In this document: one piece after another, positions 54,724-62,196 of the stretch
How positions within the stretch are numbered: position 1 is the first letter of the stretch
Layout of the letters: each line of letters opens with the position of its first letter
From: Tindallia californiensis
GTDB taxonomy: Bacteria > Bacillota > Clostridia > Peptostreptococcales > Tindalliaceae
Length of the DNA stretch: 64,000 bases
Direction of reading: 5' to 3'
Assembly (NCBI RefSeq): GCF_900107405.1
Contig: NZ_FNPV01000005.1
Location: 248,001-312,000, forward strand
Made by a program: the position numbers and the translations under genes
The notes under the pieces: model-generated
What the model was told of the DNA's origin: nothing
Databases searched by the model: none
The model's input: the letters and a program-made list of their open reading frames with translations, nothing else

Positions 54724-54764
54724 AAAGAAGGGCTACAGAGGAGTGTTCTCGTGCCCTTCTTTTG
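54724..54764 (-). terminator. hairpin terminator downstream of the DUF3006 gene
   Basis: A ten-base stem (AAAGAAGGGC / GCCCTTCTTT) with an 18-base loop and T/A-rich flanks on both strands. It lies 100 bases after the DUF3006 gene; orientation is ambiguous. Confidence 0.6.
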
Positions 54765-54778
54765 AAATAACTTATTCA

Positions 54779-54796
54779 GAAGTCAAATTTGACTTC
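54779..54796. repeat. perfect 18-base palindrome
   Basis: GAAGTCAAATTTGACTTC reads the same on both strands, with no loop, as expected of a dimeric protein's binding site rather than an RNA hairpin. Confidence 0.6.
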
Positions 54797-54867
54797 ATTT
54801 AATAAACATGAGCTTCTTCGCCTGTATTTTTTGTATTAGGAAACAATCTATTAACGTGTGTATCCAT

Positions 54868-55080
54868 TTATTCAGTATCACTCTCTTCCCACAATTCATT
54901 CAGCAGTCTTTCAATCCGTTTTTTTCTTTGTTCTGTAGCTTTTTCATCAATCTCAATAGTAATAACATCCCCTTCATTTGCTAGCTTTGGCAAAGCCTCC
55001 TTAGGTATATCAGCAAATGTTCCATCATCTAATTCTACAACCGCATAATCCCCTTCAAGCCTATCTATGATCATTTTCAT
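54868..55080 (-). CDS. DUF3006 domain protein
   Basis: A 70-residue protein: MIIDRLEGDYAVVELDDGT then IPKEALPKLANEGDVITIEID is the DUF3006 beta-barrel, followed by a charged helix. DUF3006 genes typically accompany ComEC/Rec2-like metallo-beta-lactamases, and one lies just upstream here. Its function is unknown. The ATG at 55080 is used; GGAAAG is the only binding site. It has its own promoter. Confidence 0.88.
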   Translation of the reverse strand: MKMIIDRLEGDYAVVELDDGTFADIPKEALPKLANEGDVITIEIDEKATEQRKKRIERLLNELWEESDTE

Positions 55081-55118
55081 ATACACTTTCCACATCCTTT
55101 GTACATATACTACACTTT

Positions 55119-55148
55119 ATTATACACGAATTTTTCCTTTTATGTAGA
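55119..55148 (-). promoter_or_regulatory. promoter of the DUF3006 gene
   Basis: Minus strand TCTACA (55143-55148), 18 bases, perfect TATAAT (55119-55124), about 40 bases before the gene. Confidence 0.6.
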
Positions 55149-55270
55149 AAAAATACTAACATATCGTAATTTTGTGTATAGAAACTGTTTTTTTAATGTC
55201 GAATATTCTATAATGTCACCCTGTGTTAGGATAGTTGTCATAGCCTTCCAACTTCTGTGACTTTAGAAAT

Positions 55271-55313
55271 AGAAAGAACGCCTTTCCAAGGAGTACCTTA
55301 GTGGCGTCTTTCA
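55271..55313 (-). terminator. terminator after the metallo-beta-lactamase gene
   Basis: Minus strand stem AAAGACGCC / GGCGTTCTTT (one bulge) with an inner AAGG/CCTT pairing, ten bases after the stop codon. It separates this gene from the DUF3006 gene. Confidence 0.6.
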
Positions 55314-55322
55314 CTGTTCCAA

Positions 55323-56543
55323 TTAGGGATTGCACCGCTGACACGGACGTTGTCCTGCCTCTATGGCTTCGTTCCGGTTATCAAAATAAATTCGATTATG
55401 CTCTGCCGGAAGTGAGTTGCAGTCCGGTGTATGGAAAACATCTGAGTTTACATTGCCGATATAACCCTCTTCAGACGGCTTGGCCACAAGCGGATCTTCG
55501 GTTTCATCGATCTTCACTTTCGCTTTTTCCTCTTCCTGCGTCCATTCTTCGGAGAAGTCTGTTACTGGATGGGTATCAAATTGCCAGTTCTCACCGTCAC
55601 TCACCGCAATAATAGTGCCCTGTAGATCTGTTCGATAGATCTCGATGTTTCGTTCCTGTAACCGTTGAATCACTTCTTGATGGGGATGTCCATAACGATT
55701 ATCGTGGCCGGCAGAGATCACACCATAATCAGGATCTACAGCTTGCAAGAATTCTGGAATGCTGGATGAATTGCTTCCGTGATGGGCTACCCGTAACAAA
55801 TTAGCCATCAGCTCCATGCCACTGTTAACCATTTCCAGCTCTGCTTGTCTTTCAGCGTCTCCAGTGATAACAAGGCCATTAGCGCCGTGAACTATCCGGA
55901 TGCTGGTAGAGTAATCATTAAGGTTATCGTAGTTCTCACCACGAGGTCCGATCATCATGGTTTCCAGTACGGGATCAAGTTCCAGATCAATCTCAGCTTT
56001 AGCAGTTTTGATGCGTAAGCCTTTATCTTCAATGGCCAATAGTAATCGTTCAAAAGTTTGTGTGGTATGGCTGACCTTCGGCATGTATAGAGAACCGATG
56101 TCAAAAGCCTGAATCACTTCAGGGCCACCACCGATATGGTCTGCATGTGGGTGGGTGAAGATCAGAACATCCACAGTGTCTATGCCAAGGGCCTTCAGGT
56201 AGCCGACTACATGATCTCCCTGGCCGTTGTCACCAGCATCCATTAAAAGGTTTTTACCACTTGGCGTTTGAATCAGGGTAGCATCACCTTGGCCAACATC
56301 GATGAAGTGGACAGTGAGGGTTCCTTCGGATTCTGACGCTACATTATTTGTCGCTTCCTGTTCTTCTTTCTGCTGGCTTCTCGCTTCTTCTTCGGCATCT
56401 GACTCTGTTACACTTTCTTCCGCTGGGGGTGAAGACGTCGTACCTTCAACATCACTTGAGCATCCCGTAAAAAGTGAAAAGATCAAGATTGCAGCAAAAA
56501 TTAGCAACCAATTGTTATTGAAATAACTCTTTTGAAATGACAT
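55323..56543 (-). CDS. ComEC-like metallo-beta-lactamase lipoprotein
   Basis: A 406-residue secreted lipoprotein. A signal peptide ends in the lipobox LFTGC (C28); an acidic, serine-rich linker follows. The hydrolase domain (about 75-325) has HFIDVGQGDATLI, the zinc site HPHADH at 131-136, ITGDAE and VAHHGSNSS, as in the C-terminal nuclease domain of ComEC. The last 45 residues (HTPDCNSLPAEHNR... CQRCNP) look like an Ada-type zinc-binding module. It probably acts on extracellular nucleic acid. By eye it is less AT-rich than its neighbours. Confidence 0.92.
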   Translation of the reverse strand: MSFQKSYFNNNWLLIFAAILIFSLFTGCSSDVEGTTSSPPAEESVTESDAEEEARSQQKEEQEATNNVASESEGTLTVHFIDVGQGDATLIQTPSGKNLLMDAGDNGQGDHVVGYLKALGIDTVDVLIFTHPHADHIGGGPEVIQAFDIGSLYMPKVSHTTQTFERLLLAIEDKGLRIKTAKAEIDLELDPVLETMMIGPRGENYDNLNDYSTSIRIVHGANGLVITGDAERQAELEMVNSGMELMANLLRVAHHGSNSSSIPEFLQAVDPDYGVISAGHDNRYGHPHQEVIQRLQERNIEIYRTDLQGTIIAVSDGENWQFDTHPVTDFSEEWTQEEEKAKVKIDETEDPLVAKPSEEGYIGNVNSDVFHTPDCNSLPAEHNRIYFDNRNEAIEAGQRPCQRCNP

Positions 56544-56554
56544 TTAGTTCGCTC

Positions 56555-56809
56555 CTATTCCTTGATTAAAGTAGAAATAACAGTTTGAATAATTTTACTA
56601 GATAAATCATCTTCAGATGAATACTTAAACTGAATCTGTTTGTTATCATAGATGTATTCATTCCGGACAAAATTACCTAACCCAAAATGAAGTTCAGTGG
56701 GATCGGGATTATTTCGGATACTTTCTTTGTCCGATTCTGACAACTGACCAATACAGTTAAATGCAGCATGTTTAATAAATTCTTCTTTTGAAATGAATTG
56801 CAGCGTCAT
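56555..56809 (-). CDS. small protein, possibly DUF6794-like
   Basis: An 84-residue soluble protein. The stretch DPTELHFGLGNFVRNEYIY recalls the DUF6794 theme (HFGLG...RN), from memory only. It lies 11 bases upstream of the metallo-beta-lactamase gene and probably shares its transcript. Function unknown. Confidence 0.7.
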   Translation of the reverse strand: MTLQFISKEEFIKHAAFNCIGQLSESDKESIRNNPDPTELHFGLGNFVRNEYIYDNKQIQFKYSSEDDLSSKIIQTVISTLIKE

Positions 56810-56835
56810 GGATAAAATACTCCTTCTTCAATACT

Positions 56836-57141
56836 CTAAAGTATATAGTTGGATAAAATAAGAGAAGCAAAGATAATGAAGCCACCGGATACGGCTGTAA
56901 CAATCAGTCCTTTCAAAAACTGACCAATGGCGCCGCGGCGATAGATCTGATAATAATAAGTAAATGCTGCATAAGTTCCCACTCCAGCAAATAATGGCAA
57001 TAGCATTGGAGTAAAATCAACATCTATGAGTCTACTCAAATATATTACATAAAGAGATGCTGCAATGATCACTCCTGTGGAAATATGAAGGACCATATAT
57101 GTATAGGTGGTATCTAGTTTTTGAATGATTGCTTCTTTCAT
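56836..57141 (-). CDS. small three-helix membrane protein
   Basis: A 101-residue protein with hydrophobic segments near 16-35, 46-64 and 78-99, separated by short charged loops (YRRGAIGQF). No family recognised. It heads the small operon with the 84-residue protein and the lipoprotein; a lone TTGACA lies on the minus strand at 57204-57209 upstream. Confidence 0.7.
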   Translation of the reverse strand: MKEAIIQKLDTTYTYMVLHISTGVIIAASLYVIYLSRLIDVDFTPMLLPLFAGVGTYAAFTYYYQIYRRGAIGQFLKGLIVTAVSGGFIIFASLILSNYIL

Positions 57142-57368
57142 GTGTGCTTTCTCCCAGTTTTTGTTTTTTTAACATCTCAGAATTAGAAAAAATGACGACA
57201 CTTTGTCAACAGTTCATTGTTAGTTAACCACAAACTATTCTATTTCAAAATTATTCATTTCGCCTAGCATTAGTGAACTCATGACGTGGACATCTTTCTA
57301 AATTACTCTCAGTTTCGAAAATTCGCTGTTAAGAAAAGGTCTTATTATCCCAATACAATACATTAAAT

Positions 57369-58121
57369 CTAATTGCTTGGATTTTCAGCAAAGAAATCGA
57401 TGAAGCTTCTTCCAAATTGGCTTAGTCGAATTCTTTCGTTCTTTCTGATTTTAGGTTTCTTAAGCTTATCCGAAACACTCTTCGCTTTGCCCTTTTCAAG
57501 CTCTTTTAGGAACTTCGAAAGCTCTAGGAGTGTCTCATATATCTCCTTTTGGTCTTTATCATATGACGAAATCAATAATCCTGATCTTAAAAGCTTATCT
57601 TTAATAAATCTATACTCGTCATATTCCAATGACAATTCATCAAGAAATTCCTGAAAATCACTCTCACAGTCTTCGGGAGAATTGCGATCATATTGCTTTA
57701 AGACTAGTATGTCTATCTTTCGCAGACTCTTAAGAACATCAAAGTATAATGCTGTATTATCGACGTCCTTAGCGTCGTTGATAAGATTCTTAATGCCATT
57801 AACAATATAAGGAATTTTTTCTTCATCTCTTTCTTCACTTACATAATCAACAATCATGTCGGAAAACTCACTACTAAATACAATCTTTCTTTCTTCTGAT
57901 ATGTCATCAAACTTAAGTTTCATGTCATTCAGCTGCACTTTTAATTCTAATAGAAGTCTGTTAATATTGCGCTCATATCGCTTCTGCTTAATGTTAGATA
58001 TAACTGCTGTAAATCCGGGAATTATAGCTCCTGCCATACCTTCAAGAAACAATTCAGAAACCACCTTCACTGCTGGCTCACCATATATTTCAATAAGTTC
58101 AGATCTGTCATTCTTCTCCAT
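57369..58121 (-). CDS. unknown protein with helical N-terminus and probable winged-helix C-terminus
   Basis: A 250-residue protein. An amphipathic/hydrophobic stretch (FLEGMAGAIIPGFTAVI, about 27-43) is followed by a basic helix and a long helical region to about 165. The end (about 155-245: DKLLRSGLLI, then ERIRLSQFGRSFIDFF) has the layout of a winged helix with a terminal FGRxF motif. I do not recognise the family. Similar layouts occur in proteins around restriction and abortive-infection genes. ATG with GGAGGG. Confidence 0.75.
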   Translation of the reverse strand: MEKNDRSELIEIYGEPAVKVVSELFLEGMAGAIIPGFTAVISNIKQKRYERNINRLLLELKVQLNDMKLKFDDISEERKIVFSSEFSDMIVDYVSEERDEEKIPYIVNGIKNLINDAKDVDNTALYFDVLKSLRKIDILVLKQYDRNSPEDCESDFQEFLDELSLEYDEYRFIKDKLLRSGLLISSYDKDQKEIYETLLELSKFLKELEKGKAKSVSDKLKKPKIRKNERIRLSQFGRSFIDFFAENPSN

Positions 58122-58280
58122 AATTCACCCTCCAAACATCAATTTGAACACTAGTCACTTGCTTAATGTATGTTTCCTTACTTTTCTATGTTTGCAACGC
58201 ACCTGAGCCGACTCTAAAAGATAGACATTATTGAAGAAACTCCTCTAAGGTGAACAGAGGTGGTGCTGAAACTATCTCAA

Positions 58281-58299
58281 AAGGTGCTTCCAACACCTT
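58281..58299 (-). terminator. hairpin downstream of the reverse transcriptase gene
   Basis: Minus strand AAAGGTG / CACCTTT with a seven-base loop and TTTTG after it, 16-35 bases past the stop codon. A second hairpin (CCTCT/AGAGG, 58242-58260) follows. Either could end the transcript or the 3' end of a structured RNA. Confidence 0.5.
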
Positions 58300-58314
58300 T
58301 ATGCAAACGCTTTG

Positions 58315-60135
58315 TCACGGGAGGTGTTTTAGAATTATCCCTTTTAGTTTATCTTTATAAATTTTATCGTTAACTAAAGCATCAACTTCAAGAAAGAGAT
58401 TTCTTCTTTCAGTAATTGATAGAGAATCATTTGCTATAACATTATATGCAATTATAAATTTAGATAGTGGATACGGCTTGTTTTCACCTATCTTAGTCAA
58501 ATACATTTTATCTACAGATGCCATAGGAAGACTTTTTCTTAAATCACTCAAATTAGATATAACTCTTAATGCATCTAATTGCCCAGATTTTGTAATTTCG
58601 TCAATAATTCTATTTTTAGTATCGATGTCATTAATAATCAAGGGTGTTACTGCAGCTACTTGCCTAGCAACAAAAGAGTGGTTTTTCCATTTCGTCGAAT
58701 TTTTGTTAATAATATCAATTAAATCATTTTCATTACCATATTTTGAAATTATCCATATTGCACCAATAAAGCTCGTTGGGCATCTTGATGATATTATTTT
58801 AGCTACACTTACAAATTCCGCCCTATATTTGGATTTGTGTGAAATTTCCCATTCTACAAAGCATTTACACACTGAAAATGTTGACACATCATCAATACAA
58901 TGATCGCTTAATAAAAATTCTTTTAGTTGTTTAAATCTTCTTTTGCTAAATCCTAAGATTGTATAGTATCTAACAATCGAGATTCTCAACCCTGGCTTAC
59001 TATTCAACTGCTCTGATACATACTTTGTTAAAAAATCATCTTCAACATATCCAGCCATAGAGTAATATCTAGCAAAAACTTTCTCCCATCTACCTATACG
59101 TTTTTTCTTAAGAAAGTTTTTAAACCTCTTCTTTAAAAGCATTCTTTCATGAGAGATGCTCCTACTAGATGATTTTTTCCTCTCGATAGAATTTTTTAAA
59201 ACAGTTAAATATCTATTTTCATCTGGTAAAAAGTACTCCTTTGCTTGTTCAGAACTGAGAATTTCTGTTTTTCCAAGGTTTAATCTTATGCCTCGTGTTA
59301 GTAACAACTCATCAAGATCACTTAGTATTTTCTTTCCTCTATCAACATTGTCAGTTGGGAAGTCGATGTCATCCATCCACCTTACGAATTCACCTTCCGT
59401 CTGTCCATCCATGTAGCGATCAATTTCAAAAAGCAAGGCATGCGCAAGCAATCTAGGTGCATCAAAATTAATCTGTGGTAAGCCAACACCTGTCAAAGGT
59501 AAATAATCAGGTCTCCAGACTAGCGATTCTAGTAGTAAAAACATTAAATCTATTAAACTTTCTGAAAATTTATCAAGGCTAGAAACTATATTTCTAAGGT
59601 GCCTGAATGAAATGTTATCAAAATAGTTTGCAATATCTGTGATTACAATATAATTATAACTGGTACTAAATTCATAAATTCTTTTTTGAAACTCTGGCCA
59701 CAACTCCAACCAAGTGTATGGAAAACTCTCATCTATATTAGCCTCAGACTTAAAACCTGTATGGCTTCTACTATAGTATGCTCGCTTAGATGGTTCATTC
59801 GCCTTAATATCTGGAGCTAACTCCTCAACAATGGTTTGTAATACCAATGCATCTTCAGGTGAGGGTATCGGCAGATGTCTGCATACCCCATGTTTTTTCT
59901 CCATCTTTATAATATAATTATTTTTAGTTTTATAATCTCCCTCGATTATCTGATTAATTAAACTATCGGCTATTTCATCGTGATACCTATGAAAGTCAAG
60001 GTAATCATGTAAATCTAATACACTTTGACTTCTTAACCCTTGTCTTACATAATTTTTCCAAGCATTTTTAATGTTCGGTTTCGTAAATACATTCTTAAAC
60101 TCTTTTCCTCTTTCTACTTGCCTAGGTGTATTCAT
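58315..60135 (-). CDS. reverse transcriptase of the Abi/unknown-group (defence) type
   Basis: A 606-residue protein. The polymerase part (about 60-300) has motif A VITDIANYFDNI (D167), motif B GVGLPQINFDAPRLLA (216-231), motif C WMDD (253-256, in place of YADD) and motif D LNLGKTEIL. There is no maturase or HNH domain as in group II introns and no retron-type VTG. From about 320 to the end runs a wholly helical tail of nearly 290 residues with repeat-like character, the layout of Abi and DRT anti-phage reverse transcriptases. The exact subgroup is not decided. ATG with GGAGGA; unknown genes on both sides and a structured element directly upstream. Confidence 0.9.
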   Translation of the reverse strand: MNTPRQVERGKEFKNVFTKPNIKNAWKNYVRQGLRSQSVLDLHDYLDFHRYHDEIADSLINQIIEGDYKTKNNYIIKMEKKHGVCRHLPIPSPEDALVLQTIVEELAPDIKANEPSKRAYYSRSHTGFKSEANIDESFPYTWLELWPEFQKRIYEFSTSYNYIVITDIANYFDNISFRHLRNIVSSLDKFSESLIDLMFLLLESLVWRPDYLPLTGVGLPQINFDAPRLLAHALLFEIDRYMDGQTEGEFVRWMDDIDFPTDNVDRGKKILSDLDELLLTRGIRLNLGKTEILSSEQAKEYFLPDENRYLTVLKNSIERKKSSSRSISHERMLLKKRFKNFLKKKRIGRWEKVFARYYSMAGYVEDDFLTKYVSEQLNSKPGLRISIVRYYTILGFSKRRFKQLKEFLLSDHCIDDVSTFSVCKCFVEWEISHKSKYRAEFVSVAKIISSRCPTSFIGAIWIISKYGNENDLIDIINKNSTKWKNHSFVARQVAAVTPLIINDIDTKNRIIDEITKSGQLDALRVISNLSDLRKSLPMASVDKMYLTKIGENKPYPLSKFIIAYNVIANDSLSITERRNLFLEVDALVNDKIYKDKLKGIILKHLP

Positions 60136-60157
60136 AAATTATTCCTCCATAGGTTTC

Positions 60158-60290
60158 CCATAACGTTTGCCATTTGAGACGTCGATGATTAGGACCCTTA
60201 AGAAATACCCGTGAGCGGCGTAAGCCCGATGAATCGATGTGGGCAGGAAGACCCGTAAACATGCCCTTTACTTAAATGGACTTGTTATGC
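60158..60290 (-). other. 133-base inverted-repeat element upstream of the reverse transcriptase (attC-like or ncRNA)
   Basis: Minus strand order: GCATAAC (60290-60284), four bases, CCATTTAAG, about 85 richer-G+C bases with internal hairpins (GGGCA/TGCCC and GCCC/GGGC), CTCAAATGG, five bases, GTTATGG (60164-60158). The arms pair as CATAAC/GTTATG and CCATTT.AG/CT.AAATGG, with unpaired spacers of unequal length. This is the geometry of an integron attC site, and it begins seven bases after a stop codon as attC sites do. The other reading is a non-coding RNA serving the reverse transcriptase. Either way, it is a structured unit. Confidence 0.45.
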
Positions 60291-60297
60291 GCAGTAT

Positions 60298-61125
60298 CTA
60301 ACGGAAGTTCTCCATAAACTTCCTGGTCACTTCAATTAATTCTTCTGAATTAGTTATAATTAACCGAGAAGTCTTAATTGCTGTAGGCAAATTCTTGATG
60401 AACGAACCAATTCCTCTTAACGCCTTTTTGATCTTTACCACTTTCGGTTCAGAAGCGTTCACATTTTCAGTAATCGTATCTAAGTCGTCCAGAAATTCTT
60501 CTGCCGACGCATCTTCACAACCTGATTCTTCCACTGAAACTTTCAAAGATGAGACTAATTCATTAATTCTCTCCACTTCATTTATAATATGCTCATTCGA
60601 CAAATTGATATTGCCAGATGCAATATTAGCAGTTCCGTAATTCTTATCTATGTACTGATTAATATTGGTCCCTGTATTGTTTTTCTGTTCTTTAGTCATA
60701 ATATCCATAGATATCCTATCAATAATAAGATCCACTAGGGGTTTGATTAGCTTCTCAACAAAGTTGCGTACAATATCATTCCATTGATTGCTAGAACATC
60801 TGTACTTACTTGCTTCACCTCGAATGTCTCTATCCTGCTCTGTCAGTTCATATAAATAGTCCAATATTGCCTTTATATGAGTTCTGCGATCAACAGGATA
60901 ATTGAAATGATTCCTTCCACCATCACTGATTATAAATTCAGACTTGTAGTCTATCTCTGTGCCACGAATCTCAACTTCAATAATTCCTTGAATGTATTCA
61001 CAACCTTCTATATAGTGACGCAACCTGATTAGATGCAAGTTACCTTCATCGTATTTTGCCCTTAGAGCATTTGAAGACAATCTTCTAAATTCCATACTTG
61101 TCTTTCTTAATTCGTTTAATTCCAT
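60298..61125 (-). CDS. unknown protein, AbiTii-like layout, coupled to the zinc-ribbon gene
   Basis: A 275-residue protein from the ATG at 61125 (MELNELRKTSMEFRRL), which shares a base with the upstream stop (TGATG) and has GGTGG seven bases before it. N-terminal half soluble and mixed; a low-complexity bridge near 155-180 (GTNINQYIDKNYGTANIASG) resembles the glycine/asparagine linkers of abortive-infection effectors; then a coiled coil and a C-terminal helix KALRGIGSFIKNLPTAIK that may touch membranes. Family not recognised; a defence effector role is inference. Confidence 0.75.
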   Translation of the reverse strand: MELNELRKTSMEFRRLSSNALRAKYDEGNLHLIRLRHYIEGCEYIQGIIEVEIRGTEIDYKSEFIISDGGRNHFNYPVDRRTHIKAILDYLYELTEQDRDIRGEASKYRCSSNQWNDIVRNFVEKLIKPLVDLIIDRISMDIMTKEQKNNTGTNINQYIDKNYGTANIASGNINLSNEHIINEVERINELVSSLKVSVEESGCEDASAEEFLDDLDTITENVNASEPKVVKIKKALRGIGSFIKNLPTAIKTSRLIITNSEELIEVTRKFMENFR

Positions 61126-61574
61126 CAAATATCCACCCCACAATACGAGCAAAACACTTTAGATTTTCCTGCACAGTATAATACTTTAACATGCCTGTTA
61201 CATGAAGCGCACTCAAATTCCTCTTCAGCACTATCTTCAGTTCTAATCTCTTGAACATTTATCTTCTTAAGCGGTTTCCACTTCATCTTGATGAATTTAG
61301 ACTTTTTCATTTTCTTGGACATACCACCGAAAGCCTTATTCAACTCATCATACATATAGTTCATTGCAAGTTCCTTAGCATATTCAATTGCTTCACGAGT
61401 ATAGAAATTACTCATTTCGTCCACCAAGCCACAATAGGGACAAAAAATCTCATTATAATATTCCTCTTCATTTTGGATTTCACCCGCCATAAGCCTAAAC
61501 TCAGACTCACAATACGGGCATTCAAACTGCACATAACCTTCTGAATCACCTTCAATGCTAAATTCAAAATCCAT
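61125..61574 (-). CDS. zinc-ribbon protein of unknown function
   Basis: A 149-residue protein with four CxxC pairs: CPYC at 19-22 and 45-48, CASC at 122-125 and CSYC at 142-145. These make two zinc ribbons, one at each end, joined by a helical, lysine-rich middle (about 60-105). Such proteins often bind nucleic acid or act as adaptors. Translationally coupled to the next gene by TGATG. ATG with AAGGAGGAA. Confidence 0.8.
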   Translation of the reverse strand: MDFEFSIEGDSEGYVQFECPYCESEFRLMAGEIQNEEEYYNEIFCPYCGLVDEMSNFYTREAIEYAKELAMNYMYDELNKAFGGMSKKMKKSKFIKMKWKPLKKINVQEIRTEDSAEEEFECASCNRHVKVLYCAGKSKVFCSYCGVDI

Positions 61575-61905
61575 CTGGTTTCCTCCTTAACTTAGTTGAA
61601 TATTGCGTATAACCCCCTTATTCACGAAAATCTTCACCATACATTCAAATTAGAATTTTTTGCGAACTGATCCTCCAACACTGCCAATGACCATTTGAAG
61701 CTATATGATACACACCAATTTAAGGCTTTTATGCTTCACCACGGACATCCTCCTGACTCTAAAATAGATTTAGCGGCGTTACACAATCTTGAAGGGGATT
61801 CTACATATTCAAGAAAACAATTTATTGATATCCAGTTGTAAACAATAAGATGAAACTACTCATTAGTTACCAATTAGCATCATAGCTCTATAAAACTTTT
61901 TCTCA
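61575..61905. other. decayed stretch without an intact gene
   Basis: About 330 bases upstream of the zinc-ribbon gene. On the plus strand 61671-61841 is open for 56 codons with a protein-like composition (HHGHPPDSKIDLAALHNLEG) but no start codon with a binding site and no family I know. It looks like a gene remnant. No convincing promoter was found. Confidence 0.5.
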
Positions 61906-62121
61906 TTAACTCTGACTCTCTATATCCTTCAACGTCTTACCGTCTTCCATTTTCCACATGGTTAAGCTATTCGCACTGCCGCATACCACAAAGCTTGCAG
62001 CAGTGGATGGGCTACTAAAGATAGTATCTTCAAGAAGAACATAATCACTATTAATTCTTTCAGAAAATTTCTCTCTCAATCGACTGATCGCATCCCGGAC
62101 AGCTTTTGGGGTACATAAGCT
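61906..62121 (-). pseudogene. C-terminal remnant of a DUF4357-containing protein
   Basis: A 71-codon open stretch ending in TAA with no start codon and a stop just upstream. It reads FSSPSTAASFVVCGSAN then MWKMEDGKTLKDIE, the DUF4357 pattern (SPSAAA...G.SANGW..WK..DGKTL). This domain usually ends GIY-YIG nuclease or restriction-related proteins. The rest of the gene is missing, so this is a fossil, probably of an earlier defence gene. Confidence 0.7.
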
Positions 62122-62196
62122 TTAATAATCACCCAGGCGCTGGAATCAGAGCTTATTTAAAAAATCATCATCAATACCACACTAAAACTTATTAAG

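Larger units (their letters stand above)
54479..54867. other. gene-free gap between repressor and DUF3006 gene
   Basis: About 390 AT-rich bases without a credible gene. It holds a nine-base inverted repeat TGATGAATA / TATTCATCA (54640-54669), a terminator-like hairpin (54724-54764) and a perfect 18-base palindrome (54779-54796). In related elements this space carries excision or early genes; here it looks emptied. Confidence 0.6.

Noticed and set aside
58122-58314. A second attC-like site after the reverse transcriptase
   Set aside because: The inverted repeat here (GTTTGC/GCAAAC) lacks the TAAC/GTTA ends and the inner arm pairing, so a cassette array is not supported by a second site.
60181-60260. 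Group II intron end as explanation for the G+C-richer element near the reverse transcriptase
   Set aside because: No recognisable domain V hairpin, the RT lacks maturase and endonuclease domains, and the element is upstream rather than enclosing the RT.
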